From: Candidatus Cloacimonadota bacterium
GTDB taxonomy: Bacteria; Cloacimonadota; Cloacimonadia; Cloacimonadales; WRIO01
Direction of reading: 5' to 3'
Assembly: GCA_029553545.1 (NCBI GenBank)
Contig: JAKPKU010000157.1
Coordinates: 1-47,204, forward strand
Length of the DNA stretch: 47,204 bases
Shown: piece by piece, positions 36,118 through 44,150 of the stretch
How positions within the stretch are numbered: the stretch's first letter is position 1
How the letters are laid out: the number at the start of each line of letters is the position of its first letter
The notes under the pieces: model-generated
The model's database searches: none
Seen by the model: the letters and a program-made list of their open reading frames with translations, nothing else
What the model was told of the DNA's origin: nothing
Made by a program: the position numbers and the translations under genes

Positions 36118-36438
36118 TCATTTACTCATCATCTCCATTACTACAGCATTCGATGTTCTTAGGTTTTCAAGTGCAGTGTAATGCTGCCCCTGTAGGACGT
36201 TATAGAGGTGATTCAACGCCTCGTATTTTTGTCGAACATCTGTTAATTCTTCGTCCTTCTGTAGTTTTTCTACCATTACATCTAACAGTTTGTGATCAAG
36301 TTCTTTTGATCGTCCCTTGTAGAATTCCATTTCATTCTTCGCTCTGCCAATTTCTTTTTGATAGCTACGATATAAGATATACAACATTGTATATCCCACT
36401 ATCACGATCAATAGCCCAATCCATGTCATATTAGTCAT
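36118..36438 (-). CDS. Small membrane-anchored coiled-coil protein
   Basis: The 106-residue product has one N-terminal transmembrane helix (WIGLLIVIVGYTMLYILY) and a long coiled-coil (EIGRAKNEMEFYKGRSKELD onward). It overlaps the next small membrane protein gene as ATGA after GGAGGCAAT. The pair could be spanin-like or an early membrane-associated complex. Neither can be shown from sequence. Confidence 0.6.
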   Translation of the reverse strand: MTNMTWIGLLIVIVGYTMLYILYRSYQKEIGRAKNEMEFYKGRSKELDHKLLDVMVEKLQKDEELTDVRQKYEALNHLYNVLQGQHYTALENLRTSNAVVMEMMSK

Positions 36439-36608
36439 ATTGCCTCCACTATTTTTATTTCTTTTCGGACTGCTTTTTCAGCCCTTGCATCTTCAACCTC
36501 TTTAATCGCGTTTCTCTGTCTTCTAATAGTTCTTGTCTGTCGTGTGATAATTCTTCTCTGCCAAACAATTAAGCTTATAAGTACGATAGATATTAGTGCT
36601 GTTGTCAT
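36435..36608 (-). CDS. Small membrane protein, early region
   Basis: From the ATG at 36608, placed after AAAGGAGACAAA, the product has about 57 residues: a hydrophobic N-terminal helix (TTALISIVLISLIVW) followed by a strongly basic, helical tail. It is coupled to the downstream coiled-coil protein gene by a 4-base overlap. No family is recognised. Confidence 0.6.
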   Translation of the reverse strand: MTTALISIVLISLIVWQRRIITRQTRTIRRQRNAIKEVEDARAEKAVRKEIKIVEAI

Positions 36609-37009
36609 TTTGTCTCCTTTTTTGCGGAGCAAAATAGGCGTACATAATCAAAAACCTCATATAGCTCCTTGAGTGTCAGGGCTCGGAGTGATTCTCCATA
36701 GCCCCATATTTTCATTGCATCGTGCATATCAGAATATGTGAATCCGTTTGCTGTCCAAAGCCCCATTATGTTTTTTCTAAGCTTTTTGCCTTTTGCCGCT
36801 TGTTGCGCTGCCCTGTTCTTTGCGGCGTACTTGCGAAGCATCGATATTACTCTTCTTCGCTCTGATTCGTTGATAAGGTTCCAGTGGCTCTTTCTGAAGT
36901 TTTTGACAAGAAAACCCTGAAGACCTTTTTCATCCCAGCCTGCATCTTTCATCAGGCTGTGCATGTACAATCCTTGCTCGTCATATTGAGCTTCTTTGCA
37001 ATAGTTCAT
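36605..37009 (-). CDS. GemA-like early protein (DUF1018, Mu gp16 type)
   Basis: The 134-residue protein contains LMKDAGWDEKGLQGFLVKNF and INESERRRVISMLRKYAA, a layout like the DUF1018/GemA proteins of Mu-like phages, which modulate host gene expression. The C-terminal half (LRKNIMGLWTANGFTYSD) also fits. Similarity is moderate by eye. The ATG follows GGAGTCAAA. Confidence 0.65.
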   Translation of the reverse strand: MNYCKEAQYDEQGLYMHSLMKDAGWDEKGLQGFLVKNFRKSHWNLINESERRRVISMLRKYAAKNRAAQQAAKGKKLRKNIMGLWTANGFTYSDMHDAMKIWGYGESLRALTLKELYEVFDYVRLFCSAKKETK

Positions 37010-37377
37010 TTTGACTCCTTTCCGATGAGCGTCTTGTACTCTTCTTCGCTCATCGACAATACACTGTTTTCATATTGTGTCCCGTACTTGATCCTAAGAT
37101 CTTCTACAGGCATTTCATCGAATGTGGTTCTCTTTCTGCGTTCTTTTTTTTTGTCTGGTGTTCTTGGTCTGGGTGCCTTCCCTAATGGAATCCACCGATA
37201 TAGCTTCGGACGGTTTGATGCACATACTCGCTCTATCTCGCCATCTTCGAGCATCTTCTGAAAGACCCAGTGCACACTGGGTCTTGACAAGTTTGTATTA
37301 TCTGCCACTTCTGCTATGGAAAACGGCTTGCGAATTTGAATACAATATCGTTTGATTGTCTCTTCGTTACTGCTCAT
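37006..37377 (-). CDS. Winged-helix DNA-binding early protein
   Basis: The N-terminal 60 residues form a winged helix (FSIAEVADNTNLSRPSVHWV, then FQKMLEDGEIERV). A lysine/arginine-rich linker (PRTPDKKKERRKR) and acidic C-terminus follow. I chose the ATG at 37377, five bases after AAGGAG. A GTG at 37383 lies within that site. It overlaps muB by 11 bases and probably is a transcriptional regulator of the early operon. Confidence 0.75.
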   Translation of the reverse strand: MSSNEETIKRYCIQIRKPFSIAEVADNTNLSRPSVHWVFQKMLEDGEIERVCASNRPKLYRWIPLGKAPRPRTPDKKKERRKRTTFDEMPVEDLRIKYGTQYENSVLSMSEEEYKTLIGKESK

Positions 37378-38134
37378 TATCACTCCTTAGTGCTGAAGTG
37401 CTGATGACGATGTCTTTGACACCTATAGTGTTTAAGCCGTTCATTATTGCGATTTGCTCCATTTCTTTGATGAGCACTTCAAGGTGATGCAGGCTCCCGT
37501 TAGCCCTTTGAACGAGCATTGCTGCGACCTCCTTGTCGCACTGGATCTCCATTGTCTTGGAGATGATTGTTGTCATGTCTTCCTTCGATGCGATGTCGAA
37601 CTCGCAAAAGTTTGAGCAACGGTTGAAAAAGTGGCTATTGTATTTCTCTAAACGCTTCTTTGTGTCTTCTTCTCCTATCATTATGATCTTCGCATCTGCT
37701 ATGTCGCGGAAGTCTCGGATCAGCTCTATTATTTGCCATTTTCTGTGTTGTATTGCGAGGTTTATCTCATCGATTACAAAAATTAATGGCGTTCCACTAT
37801 TAGTTTGCTCTCTTTGATAAGTGACATCTTGAAAGAGGTCAATGACCGCCTTGGCCATAGCTGCTCCATCACCTTTGATGGAGTTCTCTCTGCCTGAGTA
37901 CTCATATGAGAGGCTTCGATATATCTCTCGCAAAAAGCTTTTTGGCGTTTCCATGGTTTCGATTCTATAGTAGCCCCAGCCTTGTGGGGCGAAGTTTTTC
38001 TTGGCGTAATGACTCTTGCCTGTACCTGGATGACCATATATGAGGGTCATATCCGCACCTTTTTTCATCTGCATACGACGAACCATATTGTTCGCCTTTT
38101 TTACATTTGTGGTTTCAATTAGAATGCTTTTCAC
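37367..38134 (-). CDS. MuB-like AAA+ ATPase, transposition target selector
   Basis: The MuB partner binds target DNA and delivers it to the transposase. The 255-residue protein has Walker A in IYGHPGTGKSHYAKK near residue 36, Walker B in LIFVIDEINLAI near residue 120, and sensor region KIIMIGEEDT. It begins with GTG at 38134 after GGAGGTAGAT. It sits directly downstream of the transposase gene, as in Mu. Confidence 0.92.
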   Translation of the reverse strand: MKSILIETTNVKKANNMVRRMQMKKGADMTLIYGHPGTGKSHYAKKNFAPQGWGYYRIETMETPKSFLREIYRSLSYEYSGRENSIKGDGAAMAKAVIDLFQDVTYQREQTNSGTPLIFVIDEINLAIQHRKWQIIELIRDFRDIADAKIIMIGEEDTKKRLEKYNSHFFNRCSNFCEFDIASKEDMTTIISKTMEIQCDKEVAAMLVQRANGSLHHLEVLIKEMEQIAIMNGLNTIGVKDIVISTSALRSDNEQ

Positions 38135-38222
38135 ATCTACCTCCAGATAGTTTTTTTGTTTATTCTATTATTAATGATTTACTGTCTTTAACACTCTATG
38201 CGTCTGTAAAGGGATCACCTAA

Positions 38223-40595
38223 TTACTGAATGCCAAGCTTGCGGAAGGCTTCTTCCAGATCCTTCTGGGTATATTCTTGTTCTTCTTCTTCTCTGTTTTT
38301 TTGGATCTGGGCTTTTTGTGTCGCTTCCCATTCCGCAGCTTCAATTGCTTCTTGTGCCCTTCTTGCTGCTGCTGCCTTTTCTTCTCGTTCCTGGTCTGCA
38401 ATTGCTTTTTCTTGTATTTCTTCCCATTGTGCATCAGTAATTTCGACACTTATCTGTTTTTTATTTTCTCTGCGTATCGAACGACGCCCCTCAAGGCTTA
38501 TCTTGTCGTCTTTTCGCAATTCTTGTAGTCTGTTTTGCTCTTCTAATGTATTACTTGCCATTTCATCGAGTGCTCTTTGTTTGGCTCTAATACTCCCTGT
38601 ACCTATATGCTCTTGCATCGCAAGATATGCTAATTTGCCTTCTTTTTCACGACGGCGCGTATCAGCCAAAGCTTCCATGTCATCGCCAACTTGTAGTCCA
38701 GGCATGACCATTTTTGCCCTTTCTGGCAGCATCTCACCATGCTCTGATCCTACCAGAAGAGATCCAATATTCTTTTCATCGTACCAATACTTGATGCGAC
38801 GACCATTTAAGGCCAAAAACATTGGATGGCTGTAGTAGATTCCGTTGACCAATACCTCTCCACGTGATACTGTGGAGATTTGGGGATATGGATCTCTTAT
38901 CAATCTGTCTGCATCATATCGAGACAGTTTTTTCAGCGAAAGCTCTTCAAATACCTCGAGTGGACTCATTTTCTCGCCAACTGCATTTCTTAATACAGGA
39001 CGTTTTTCATTGTTCCACTCCGCCACAAAAAGCCCAAATAAACGGTCATATTCCTCCCAAGTGGGGATAGCTTTACCGTATTTCCTAAGAAGCGCTTGGT
39101 TTGTTTTTCTTAGCTCTTCGTGTCGTGTTTCGATTTTATTGCCGATCCATACTGGAAAAGCTTTTTCATATCGAGAGACACAAAAGCCCCAGAATGGCTC
39201 TATCATCTTCGACTCTGCATTGCCTGGTATCGTGAAACTATAGTTGATTCCCAAATTACGATAGAGTCCCATGTCCCCTTTGATTATCATTTCTATGGCT
39301 TTTGTCTTCGCTTGGCTACTACCTCGCTGCCCAGCAAATTCGTGTGGGCAATGATCTGTATTCTTATACGAACTGCCATTGTCAATTCGTATTGATGATG
39401 GAATGCCCCAGTTTTCAAGCGCGTCGCGCAAAGAGGTACGCACTGAATTTGGAGTCTCTGCTACTGTCATGCAATAGCCAACGATCATTCCCGTTGCTAT
39501 GTCATACCATACTACTACTATAGGTCGCACAAGAAATCTGAAGGATGGCCGATGAGCATAGAAGGGACTCAATATCAAGTTGTTCATCTTGTGTCCATCT
39601 GACTCGTATATGTCGCCTGGTGCCGCATTGTTGATGCGATGTACATGAGGCCGTACTGTATCCTTCCATGCTTTTTTGCCTTTGCTTATGCTCATTGCAA
39701 CGTCATCTTGACGTGCTTTTGCCACTATTGACGATACCGCTCGCAATGAAAGAGGCATCTCTTTTCCTACGTACGCTTTCTCACGTTCAATTAATCTGTA
39801 TATTTCTGTCGCATGTAGATTTCTAAAATCACATGCCATCTTTTTTACTTGATCTCTGAATGCTTTTGATGTTTCTTTAGGTCTTCCTATAGAAGTGCTT
39901 ATTTGTCGTTCATCGGCTAAAACCAAAGGTAGTTCTGGGTCCCCTGCGTCTCTATATGCTTTTTCCCAACGTCTAAGTGTTTGAATTGATACTTTTCCGA
40001 GTAGTCTCATCTCAGGTTCACACTCTTCCAAGAAATTTAGCCTTTCGACCAATCTCTCTGTCGCTTTTACAAGACTTATTTTATTGTTTTTTGCTTCTTG
40101 TCGAGCAGATCTATATGTACGTACAAGAACGAGTCTTGCCCACGCTATTTCTTTGGCATCGAAAGAAAGCATTGCAAATTCTTTTTCTTCGTCGCTCTTT
40201 GTTATTTCAGCTATAGCTATGCTTTTATTCTCTATTTCGAGGCTGTCAAGCTTGATCATTGTTTGAGGTTTTCCTATTAGATCTGGTTGGCTTATAGCAA
40301 GGACTTCTCCGTTATTTATCTTGCGATATAGTGTTCGCTTGCTCACCCCTGCCAAACTTGTAGCAGATTCGAGCGGTACCCAACCATCAACTGGTTGGGG
40401 TTCTTCGCTCGGCTGCTCAGCTTCTTTCACTTCCAAATCTGCCACTATATATATAAGGAGTGTTTTTGTCTTTCCATTATGATTGTTGTCAAATAATTCG
40501 TACTTCGTTTCATACTCGCCTGATTTGATGCGACGACGTATGGTTTTTGTCGTTACTTCAAGCTTTTTAGCAGCTTCTTTGACAGTCAGCCACAT
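38223..40595 (-). CDS. MuA-like DDE transposase
   Basis: The enzyme of integration and replicative transposition. The protein has about 790 residues. It starts with an excisionase-like HTH (WLTVKEAAKKLEVTTKTIRR), then a second HTH (ATSLAGVSKRTLYRKINNGE). The RNase-H core carries Asp in DIYESDGHKMNN (about 332), Asp in SIRIDNGSSYKN (about 405) and Glu in SKMIEPFWGF (about 466). The C-terminus is a highly charged coil. I chose the ATG at 40595 after AGGGAGATTGT. It overlaps the Ner-like gene. Confidence 0.94.
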   Translation of the reverse strand: MWLTVKEAAKKLEVTTKTIRRRIKSGEYETKYELFDNNHNGKTKTLLIYIVADLEVKEAEQPSEEPQPVDGWVPLESATSLAGVSKRTLYRKINNGEVLAISQPDLIGKPQTMIKLDSLEIENKSIAIAEITKSDEEKEFAMLSFDAKEIAWARLVLVRTYRSARQEAKNNKISLVKATERLVERLNFLEECEPEMRLLGKVSIQTLRRWEKAYRDAGDPELPLVLADERQISTSIGRPKETSKAFRDQVKKMACDFRNLHATEIYRLIEREKAYVGKEMPLSLRAVSSIVAKARQDDVAMSISKGKKAWKDTVRPHVHRINNAAPGDIYESDGHKMNNLILSPFYAHRPSFRFLVRPIVVVWYDIATGMIVGYCMTVAETPNSVRTSLRDALENWGIPSSIRIDNGSSYKNTDHCPHEFAGQRGSSQAKTKAIEMIIKGDMGLYRNLGINYSFTIPGNAESKMIEPFWGFCVSRYEKAFPVWIGNKIETRHEELRKTNQALLRKYGKAIPTWEEYDRLFGLFVAEWNNEKRPVLRNAVGEKMSPLEVFEELSLKKLSRYDADRLIRDPYPQISTVSRGEVLVNGIYYSHPMFLALNGRRIKYWYDEKNIGSLLVGSEHGEMLPERAKMVMPGLQVGDDMEALADTRRREKEGKLAYLAMQEHIGTGSIRAKQRALDEMASNTLEEQNRLQELRKDDKISLEGRRSIRRENKKQISVEITDAQWEEIQEKAIADQEREEKAAAARRAQEAIEAAEWEATQKAQIQKNREEEEQEYTQKDLEEAFRKLGIQ

Positions 40596-40777
40596 ACAAT
40601 CTCCCTTATTTTTTGGCATGTTTCGGCAGAGAGCTTTTCTACTGACTCTGTTTCAAGATAAGAAACAGCTCTTTGGGATGTCTTTGTTAATGCGCCGAGT
40701 TCCGCTTGTGTCAGTCTGTTGATCGCTCTGTAGACTCTTGCTTTTTCAGCTATTTTCAATTTTTCATCTTTTTTCAT
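40586..40777 (-). CDS. Ner-like HTH regulator
   Basis: This 63-residue Cro/Ner-type protein has RAINRLTQAELGALTKTSQR and AVSYLETESVEK, an XRE-type helix-turn-helix. It is the first gene of the early operon and diverges from the repressor gene, as ner does from c in Mu. The ATG at 40777 follows GAGGGTTTGTCA. It overlaps the transposase gene by 10 bases, so the two are probably translationally coupled. Confidence 0.85.
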   Translation of the reverse strand: MKKDEKLKIAEKARVYRAINRLTQAELGALTKTSQRAVSYLETESVEKLSAETCQKIREIVCG

Positions 40778-40789
40778 TGACAAACCCTC

Positions 40790-40860
40790 TTTTATTTCTA
40801 GTATAGAAACAAGATTATAAGTATTATTATATTTGTCAAGATAAATTATATTGAAATCGT
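40790..40860. promoter_or_regulatory. Early divergent promoter-operator region
   Basis: Between the Ner-like and repressor genes lies the palindrome TTTCTA-GTA-TAGAAA (40795-40809), a likely operator. On the minus strand TTGACA (40834-40839) and TATAAT (40814-40819) are 14 bases apart, a short spacing. On the plus strand TTGTCA (40833-40838) is a candidate -35. AT-rich repeats surround them. Confidence 0.6.
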
Positions 40861-40887
40861 ATATTTTTATTAGATTAGGAGATATTA

Positions 40888-41316
40888 ATGAAAACAGGAG
40901 ACAGGTTAAAGGAAATTAGGAGAAAGCTAAAGCTTAGTCAAATAGCGTTTTCAGACTCTATAGGTGTTACGCAGCCTGCTATATCATTAATGGAAAAAAA
41001 TGCGTCAGCACCGTCAGCTGAAGTACTCAATAATATTCGAAAAACATATAATATTGATCTAAATTGGCTTTTGTCTGGGCAAGGTGAAATGTTCTTGACA
41101 AAAATAGAAGAAAAAAGCACTATCGAGACTCGGCTTATACAAAGTCGAGATGAACTGCAAAAACAAATTAACCAATTAAAAAAAAGCATTGCTGAGCTTG
41201 AAACTGCATATTCGCAAGAAAAAGAATACAGTCGCCAGCTTAATCAAGAACTTGCTCAGTGCATGAAAGACCTGGTATCGACGCAGAAACTGATCATTGA
41301 CCTACAAAAAAGGTAG
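40888..41316 (+). CDS. C-type repressor (XRE HTH plus coiled coil)
   Basis: The 142-residue protein has an N-terminal XRE domain with LSQIAFSDSIGVTQPAISLMEK and ends the HTH part at NIDLNWLLSGQGEMFL. The C-terminal half is a long coiled coil (ETRLIQSRDELQKQINQLKK) rather than a LexA-type peptidase, so induction by RecA is not expected. Divergence from the Ner-like gene toward the prophage end matches Mu c. The ATG follows AGGAGATATTA. Confidence 0.9.
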   Translation: MKTGDRLKEIRRKLKLSQIAFSDSIGVTQPAISLMEKNASAPSAEVLNNIRKTYNIDLNWLLSGQGEMFLTKIEEKSTIETRLIQSRDELQKQINQLKKSIAELETAYSQEKEYSRQLNQELAQCMKDLVSTQKLIIDLQKR

Positions 41317-41996
41317 TCAATATAATATGATGAAGTGAATATTAGTAGCTTCAATATTTAGTAGAGAACTTGGATAATCTTCTCCAGGGAAAAGAACGTA
41401 ATAAACTTTTTTTAAACGTTACTTTCTCTCAGATGAAACGATTGTAAACAATATTTACACCTAAATTTATGATAAAAAAGTCGATATTTGACCAAAAAAT
41501 GGCACTGTGATAAATGTCCATGTGATAAACCAAATGTCCATGTGATACTTTCTTTTATTTATCAATACTTTACGAGCCTACAGAATCAAAAACACACGAT
41601 TTTTGACCAAATAATGTCCATGTGATAAACCAAATGTCCATGTGATACTTTCTTTTATTTATCAATACTTTACGAGCACGAAACTGCAATAATGTCCATG
41701 TGATAAACCAAATGTCCATGTGATACTTTCTTTTATTTATCAATACTTTACGAGCTTGAAAAAAGTTGTGACAAAAAAAATGGCACAGTTGATGTGCCAG
41801 GAATGTGATATTTTGTGTTTTTTAAGAGTAATTTTTTGAGAAAATAGATCATCAGATGGACATTTGGCATTGTGATGAATTGATGGAATAGTTGATTTAT
41901 TTAGTTTTTAGATACTCTTTTAAACCTTGTCTGGATGCGATGTTCGATGATATTTTGTTTTGACATATAGCTTCATTTACATTTTATCAGATGCTC
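41317..41996. other. Non-coding early-end region with iterons
   Basis: No gene is supported in this stretch between the repressor gene and the end repeats. It contains the three 65-bp repeats at 41513-41755 and related motifs at 41761-41880, including GGCACAGTTGATGTGCC and GATGGACATTTGGCATTG. In Mu the corresponding stretch past c is shorter. Confidence 0.7.
41513..41755 (+). repeat. Three identical 65-bp repeats carrying paired iterons
   Basis: Copies at 41513-41577, 41613-41677 and 41691-41755 are identical. Each begins with AATGTCCATGTGATA, repeated exactly 20 bases later, and ends ATCAATACTTTACGAGC. Spacers are 35 and 13 bases. The six 15-base iterons are thus in pairs on one face of the helix. 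This suggests an array for a repressor, transposase enhancer or replication factor. Confidence 0.9.
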
Positions 41997-42110
41997 AATT
42001 TCTCAACAATTATTGCCAACTTTTTGAGAAAAATACAGATTATGAAATTTCTCAACAATTATTGCCAAAAAGGTACTTTTTCGATGAATTTCTCAACAAT
42101 TTCATTTTTT
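41997..42110 (+). repeat. Prophage right (early-side) end with transposase-site-like repeats
   Basis: The 42-base motif beginning AATTTCTCAACAATTATTG occurs at 41997-42038. Shorter forms follow at 42045-42067 and, truncated to AATTTCTCAACAATTTC, at 42087-42103. The last is inverted relative to the outermost sites of the left end, as expected of transposon termini. The outer terminus lies at or just after 42104-42110 by inference (a CA at 42111-42112 is a candidate). Another 75 bases separate it from the 127-bp repeat. Confidence 0.6.
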
Positions 42111-42186
42111 TCAAAATGCTTCCAAAGAAGCTCCAGTAGTGGCTTCCTTATCACTTGCTCATTTCTCATCTATTTCTTCCCCCCTT

Positions 42187-42313
42187 ATATAATCTCAATA
42201 ATGAAAATTAATTGGATTTGGGCAGGGGTAAATAATGAAAAATACAGCTTGATTTAGGTAAAAAGCCTCACTAAAGCTGTCAATCTCATTGAAAAATAAT
42301 ACAAAAAAGCAAT
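42187..42313 (+). repeat. 127-bp perfect direct repeat, right copy
   Basis: Identical at all 127 bases to 17586-17712, same orientation. It starts about 75 bases beyond the inferred prophage end. It is intact, so it is probably the original host-side copy or another copy of a dispersed host element. Confidence 0.95.
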
Positions 42314-42486
42314 ATGCATAATGTAAATCCAGACAAATTGTAAAAGATTAAATCTGTATTATGAAATAAAAAAAACAATACCCTCTATATATATAGGGCT
42401 TATAAAACGAGGTTTTTTGAAAACTATTTTTATCTAATTCAGCAGATGACTACTACAAGCGGGTTTAGGGGTGATTTTTTATTTTT

Positions 42487-42560
42487 CAACACACTTTTTA
42501 AAGCACTTGCAATACTGTTCCATGAGACATTTACGCAACTGATACATTCCTTTTTTTTTA
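42487..42560 (+). repeat. Isolated copy of the degenerate 75-85-bp repeat
   Basis: CAACACACTTTTTAAAGCAC through ACATTCCTTTTTTTTAA matches the tandem units at 46257-46500 in the same orientation with few differences. It is followed by another CAACACAC and an arm GGTCCTCGCTACGCTGCG that resembles the hairpin arms at 46523-46574. It is about 3.7 kb from the others, on the opposite side of the ORP-like operon. Confidence 0.85.
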
Positions 42561-42600
42561 ACAACACACCTTTGGTCCTCGCTACGCTGCGGGTTAGGAG

Positions 42601-42627
42601 CTTTCACATTCGTGAAAGGTTTTTTTA
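42601..42627 (+). terminator. Plus-strand rho-independent terminator
   Basis: CTTTCAC-ATTC-GTGAAAG followed by G and seven T. No gene on the plus strand ends here, so it may belong to the repeat element or terminate readthrough. Confidence 0.65.
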
Positions 42628-42769
42628 AAGGTAGTTACAACTTTCTCTATACTACAATACACTTTTTAAGCTTTATTATTCTTCAAGTCAGCAAATCAAA
42701 ATGGTAAAATACACATTAAAAACAATCCCTCTATATGTGAGTAATCATTATTAAGTCAAAATATATTAA

Positions 42770-42806
42770 TAAAAAATCGGCTCCCGTTTTTTGGGAGCCG
42801 AGTTGT
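42770..42806 (-). terminator. Terminator of the ORP-like operon
   Basis: CGGCTCCC-GTTTTTT-GGGAGCCG has a T-rich run on the minus strand and lies about 120 bases beyond the last NifX-like gene. It is a strong eight-base GC-rich stem. Confidence 0.82.
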
Positions 42807-42927
42807 CTATTCACAAGAATCGACAGATATTTTTACTTACTCATACGAAGCAAGGTATATTCCCACGACAAAATCGCATTTTTACCTGCTCCTATTTTCC
42901 AATTCTAAAACAGTAAAGTTTGCGCCA

Positions 42928-43272
42928 TTATTCATCATGATGATGATGATGACATACAGACCCAGTTGATTTCAACTCTCCTTTGAGATAGCTCTTTGCA
43001 AGGTCTTCTGCTTTACCTGATGCACCGACGATTACTTCGATATTTCTTTCATTGAAAATATCTATTGCACCGCCGCCCATACCACCAGAGACAATTACAT
43101 TTACTCCTAAATCACCTAAAAAGTTTGGCAAAAAGCCAGGTCTATGTCCTGGGTTTGGTATTGATTCGCTTTTAATTATTTGCTCGCCTTCTGTATCAAA
43201 GATATAGAAGTTCTCACAATGTCCAAAGTGTTCTGTCACAAATTCGCCTTCACATGCTACTGCTATTTTCAT
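42928..43272 (-). CDS. NifX/NifB-like dinitrogenase cofactor-binding domain protein
   Basis: This 114-residue protein of the NifB/NafY/NifX (dinitrogenase iron-molybdenum cofactor) superfamily binds metal clusters in related proteins. It starts MKIAVACEGEFVTEHFGHCE and contains IVSGGMGGGAIDIFNER; the end VCHHHHHDE is a His-rich tail likely to bind metal. I chose the ATG at 43272 since an ATG at 43278 lies within the AAGGAGATGCTT ribosome-binding site. Last gene of the operon. Related orange proteins bind a Mo-Cu cluster. Confidence 0.88.
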   Translation of the reverse strand: MKIAVACEGEFVTEHFGHCENFYIFDTEGEQIIKSESIPNPGHRPGFLPNFLGDLGVNVIVSGGMGGGAIDIFNERNIEVIVGASGKAEDLAKSYLKGELKSTGSVCHHHHHDE

Positions 43273-43286
43273 AAGCATCTCCTTTT

Positions 43287-44150
43287 TTAAAATATGTGTT
43301 TTATTGTATTTTCAAATACTTCTTTTATTGCTGCACTTGCTTTGCAGTCGATCTCCACAATGTTCTTCCCTTGATTAACTGCTTGAATCACATGCATATC
43401 ATAAGGTATAAGCCCAACAAAAGCGAGCTCCTCTTCTTGACAATACACTTTTATTCTTTCAGTGATTTCTTCATTTGTATCGTATTTATTAATGCAGATT
43501 ACTGGCTTTGCTTGCAGTTTTTTACTTGTTTGTACTATTCTTTTTAGATCGCTCATACCTGATAAGCTGGGCTCTGTGACTATTAGTACTAAGTCAACAC
43601 CGCTCAAAGACGCTATTACAGGGCATCCAATACCAGGCGAGCCATCGATTATTGCCAGCTTTGTCTGATCTATTTTGTTCTCTTTCATTTGTTTTTTAAC
43701 TTCTGAGACCAATAAACCAGAATTACCATTACCCATTCTCAATTTGGCACTTGAGAAGACTTTATCATCTTTATAGAACTCTAAGTCACCTATCACGCAA
43801 GGAACCATTGTGATAGCTTTTTCGGGGCAAATTTCATAACAAAGAGCACAACCCTCACAGGCAAAGTCATCTACAATAAACCTACCTTCTTCTTGCAAAA
43901 TAGCATCAAAGCGGCAGTGTTCAAAGCATATGCCACAGCTGGAGCATTTATCTTGATCGATATTTGCCTTATCCATACCATAAAAGTCTTTTTTTACAGA
44001 CTTTGTATCTTGCGACATTAGCAAGTGCAGATTTGGTGCATCGACATCACAATCTGCAAAGGCTTTAGCATTTGCCAATTCGATAAAAGCGCTGGCAACT
44101 GTTGTCTTACCCGTGCCACCTTTACCACTCAGTATTAATAGTTGTTTCAC
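43287..44150 (-). CDS. MinD/Mrp-type ATPase with inserted 4Fe-4S ferredoxin domain
   Basis: This 287-residue P-loop ATPase has a deviant Walker A in LSGKGGTGKTTVASAF and an inserted two-cluster ferredoxin: CSSCGICFEHC with CRFDAI, and CEGCALCYEIC with CPEKAI. Walker B-type IDGSPGIGCPV follows. Such pairs occur in anaerobes beside NifX-like genes, including the Desulfovibrio ORP operon. The start is GTG after GAGGAGGTTCAATT, overlapping the upstream ATPase's stop. Confidence 0.92.
   Translation of the reverse strand: MKQLLILSGKGGTGKTTVASAFIELANAKAFADCDVDAPNLHLLMSQDTKSVKKDFYGMDKANIDQDKCSSCGICFEHCRFDAILQEEGRFIVDDFACEGCALCYEICPEKAITMVPCVIGDLEFYKDDKVFSSAKLRMGNGNSGLLVSEVKKQMKENKIDQTKLAIIDGSPGIGCPVIASLSGVDLVLIVTEPSLSGMSDLKRIVQTSKKLQAKPVICINKYDTNEEITERIKVYCQEEELAFVGLIPYDMHVIQAVNQGKNIVEIDCKASAAIKEVFENTIKHIF

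Larger units (their letters stand above)
42314..42927. other. Intergenic stretch with repeats and terminators, no gene
   Basis: I see no gene with both a ribosome-binding site and convincing protein. It holds an isolated copy of the 75-85-base repeat (42487-42560), a TTGGTCCTCGCTACGCTGCG arm, and two terminators described separately. Two CCCTCTATAT motifs like that at 132-141 occur at about 42381 and 42728. Confidence 0.65.

Noticed and set aside
41513-41755. CRISPR array
   Set aside because: The repeats are 65 bp, far longer than CRISPR repeats. Only two spacers of 35 and 13 bp exist, and each repeat contains internal iterons. No cas gene is present.
17711-42117. 5-bp target-site duplication at TG/CA termini
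   Set aside because: Bases before TGT at 17716 (ATTAA) do not match those after any nearby CA at the right end. The termini could not be proven by eye.
41991-42257. 88-codon plus-strand frame at the early end
   Set aside because: It runs through the transposase-site repeats and ends in the 127-bp repeat. There is no ribosome-binding site and no plausible protein.
42446-42628. 60-codon host gene beside the prophage
   Set aside because: It spans the isolated repeat copy and ends in a terminator hairpin; no start signal is seen.
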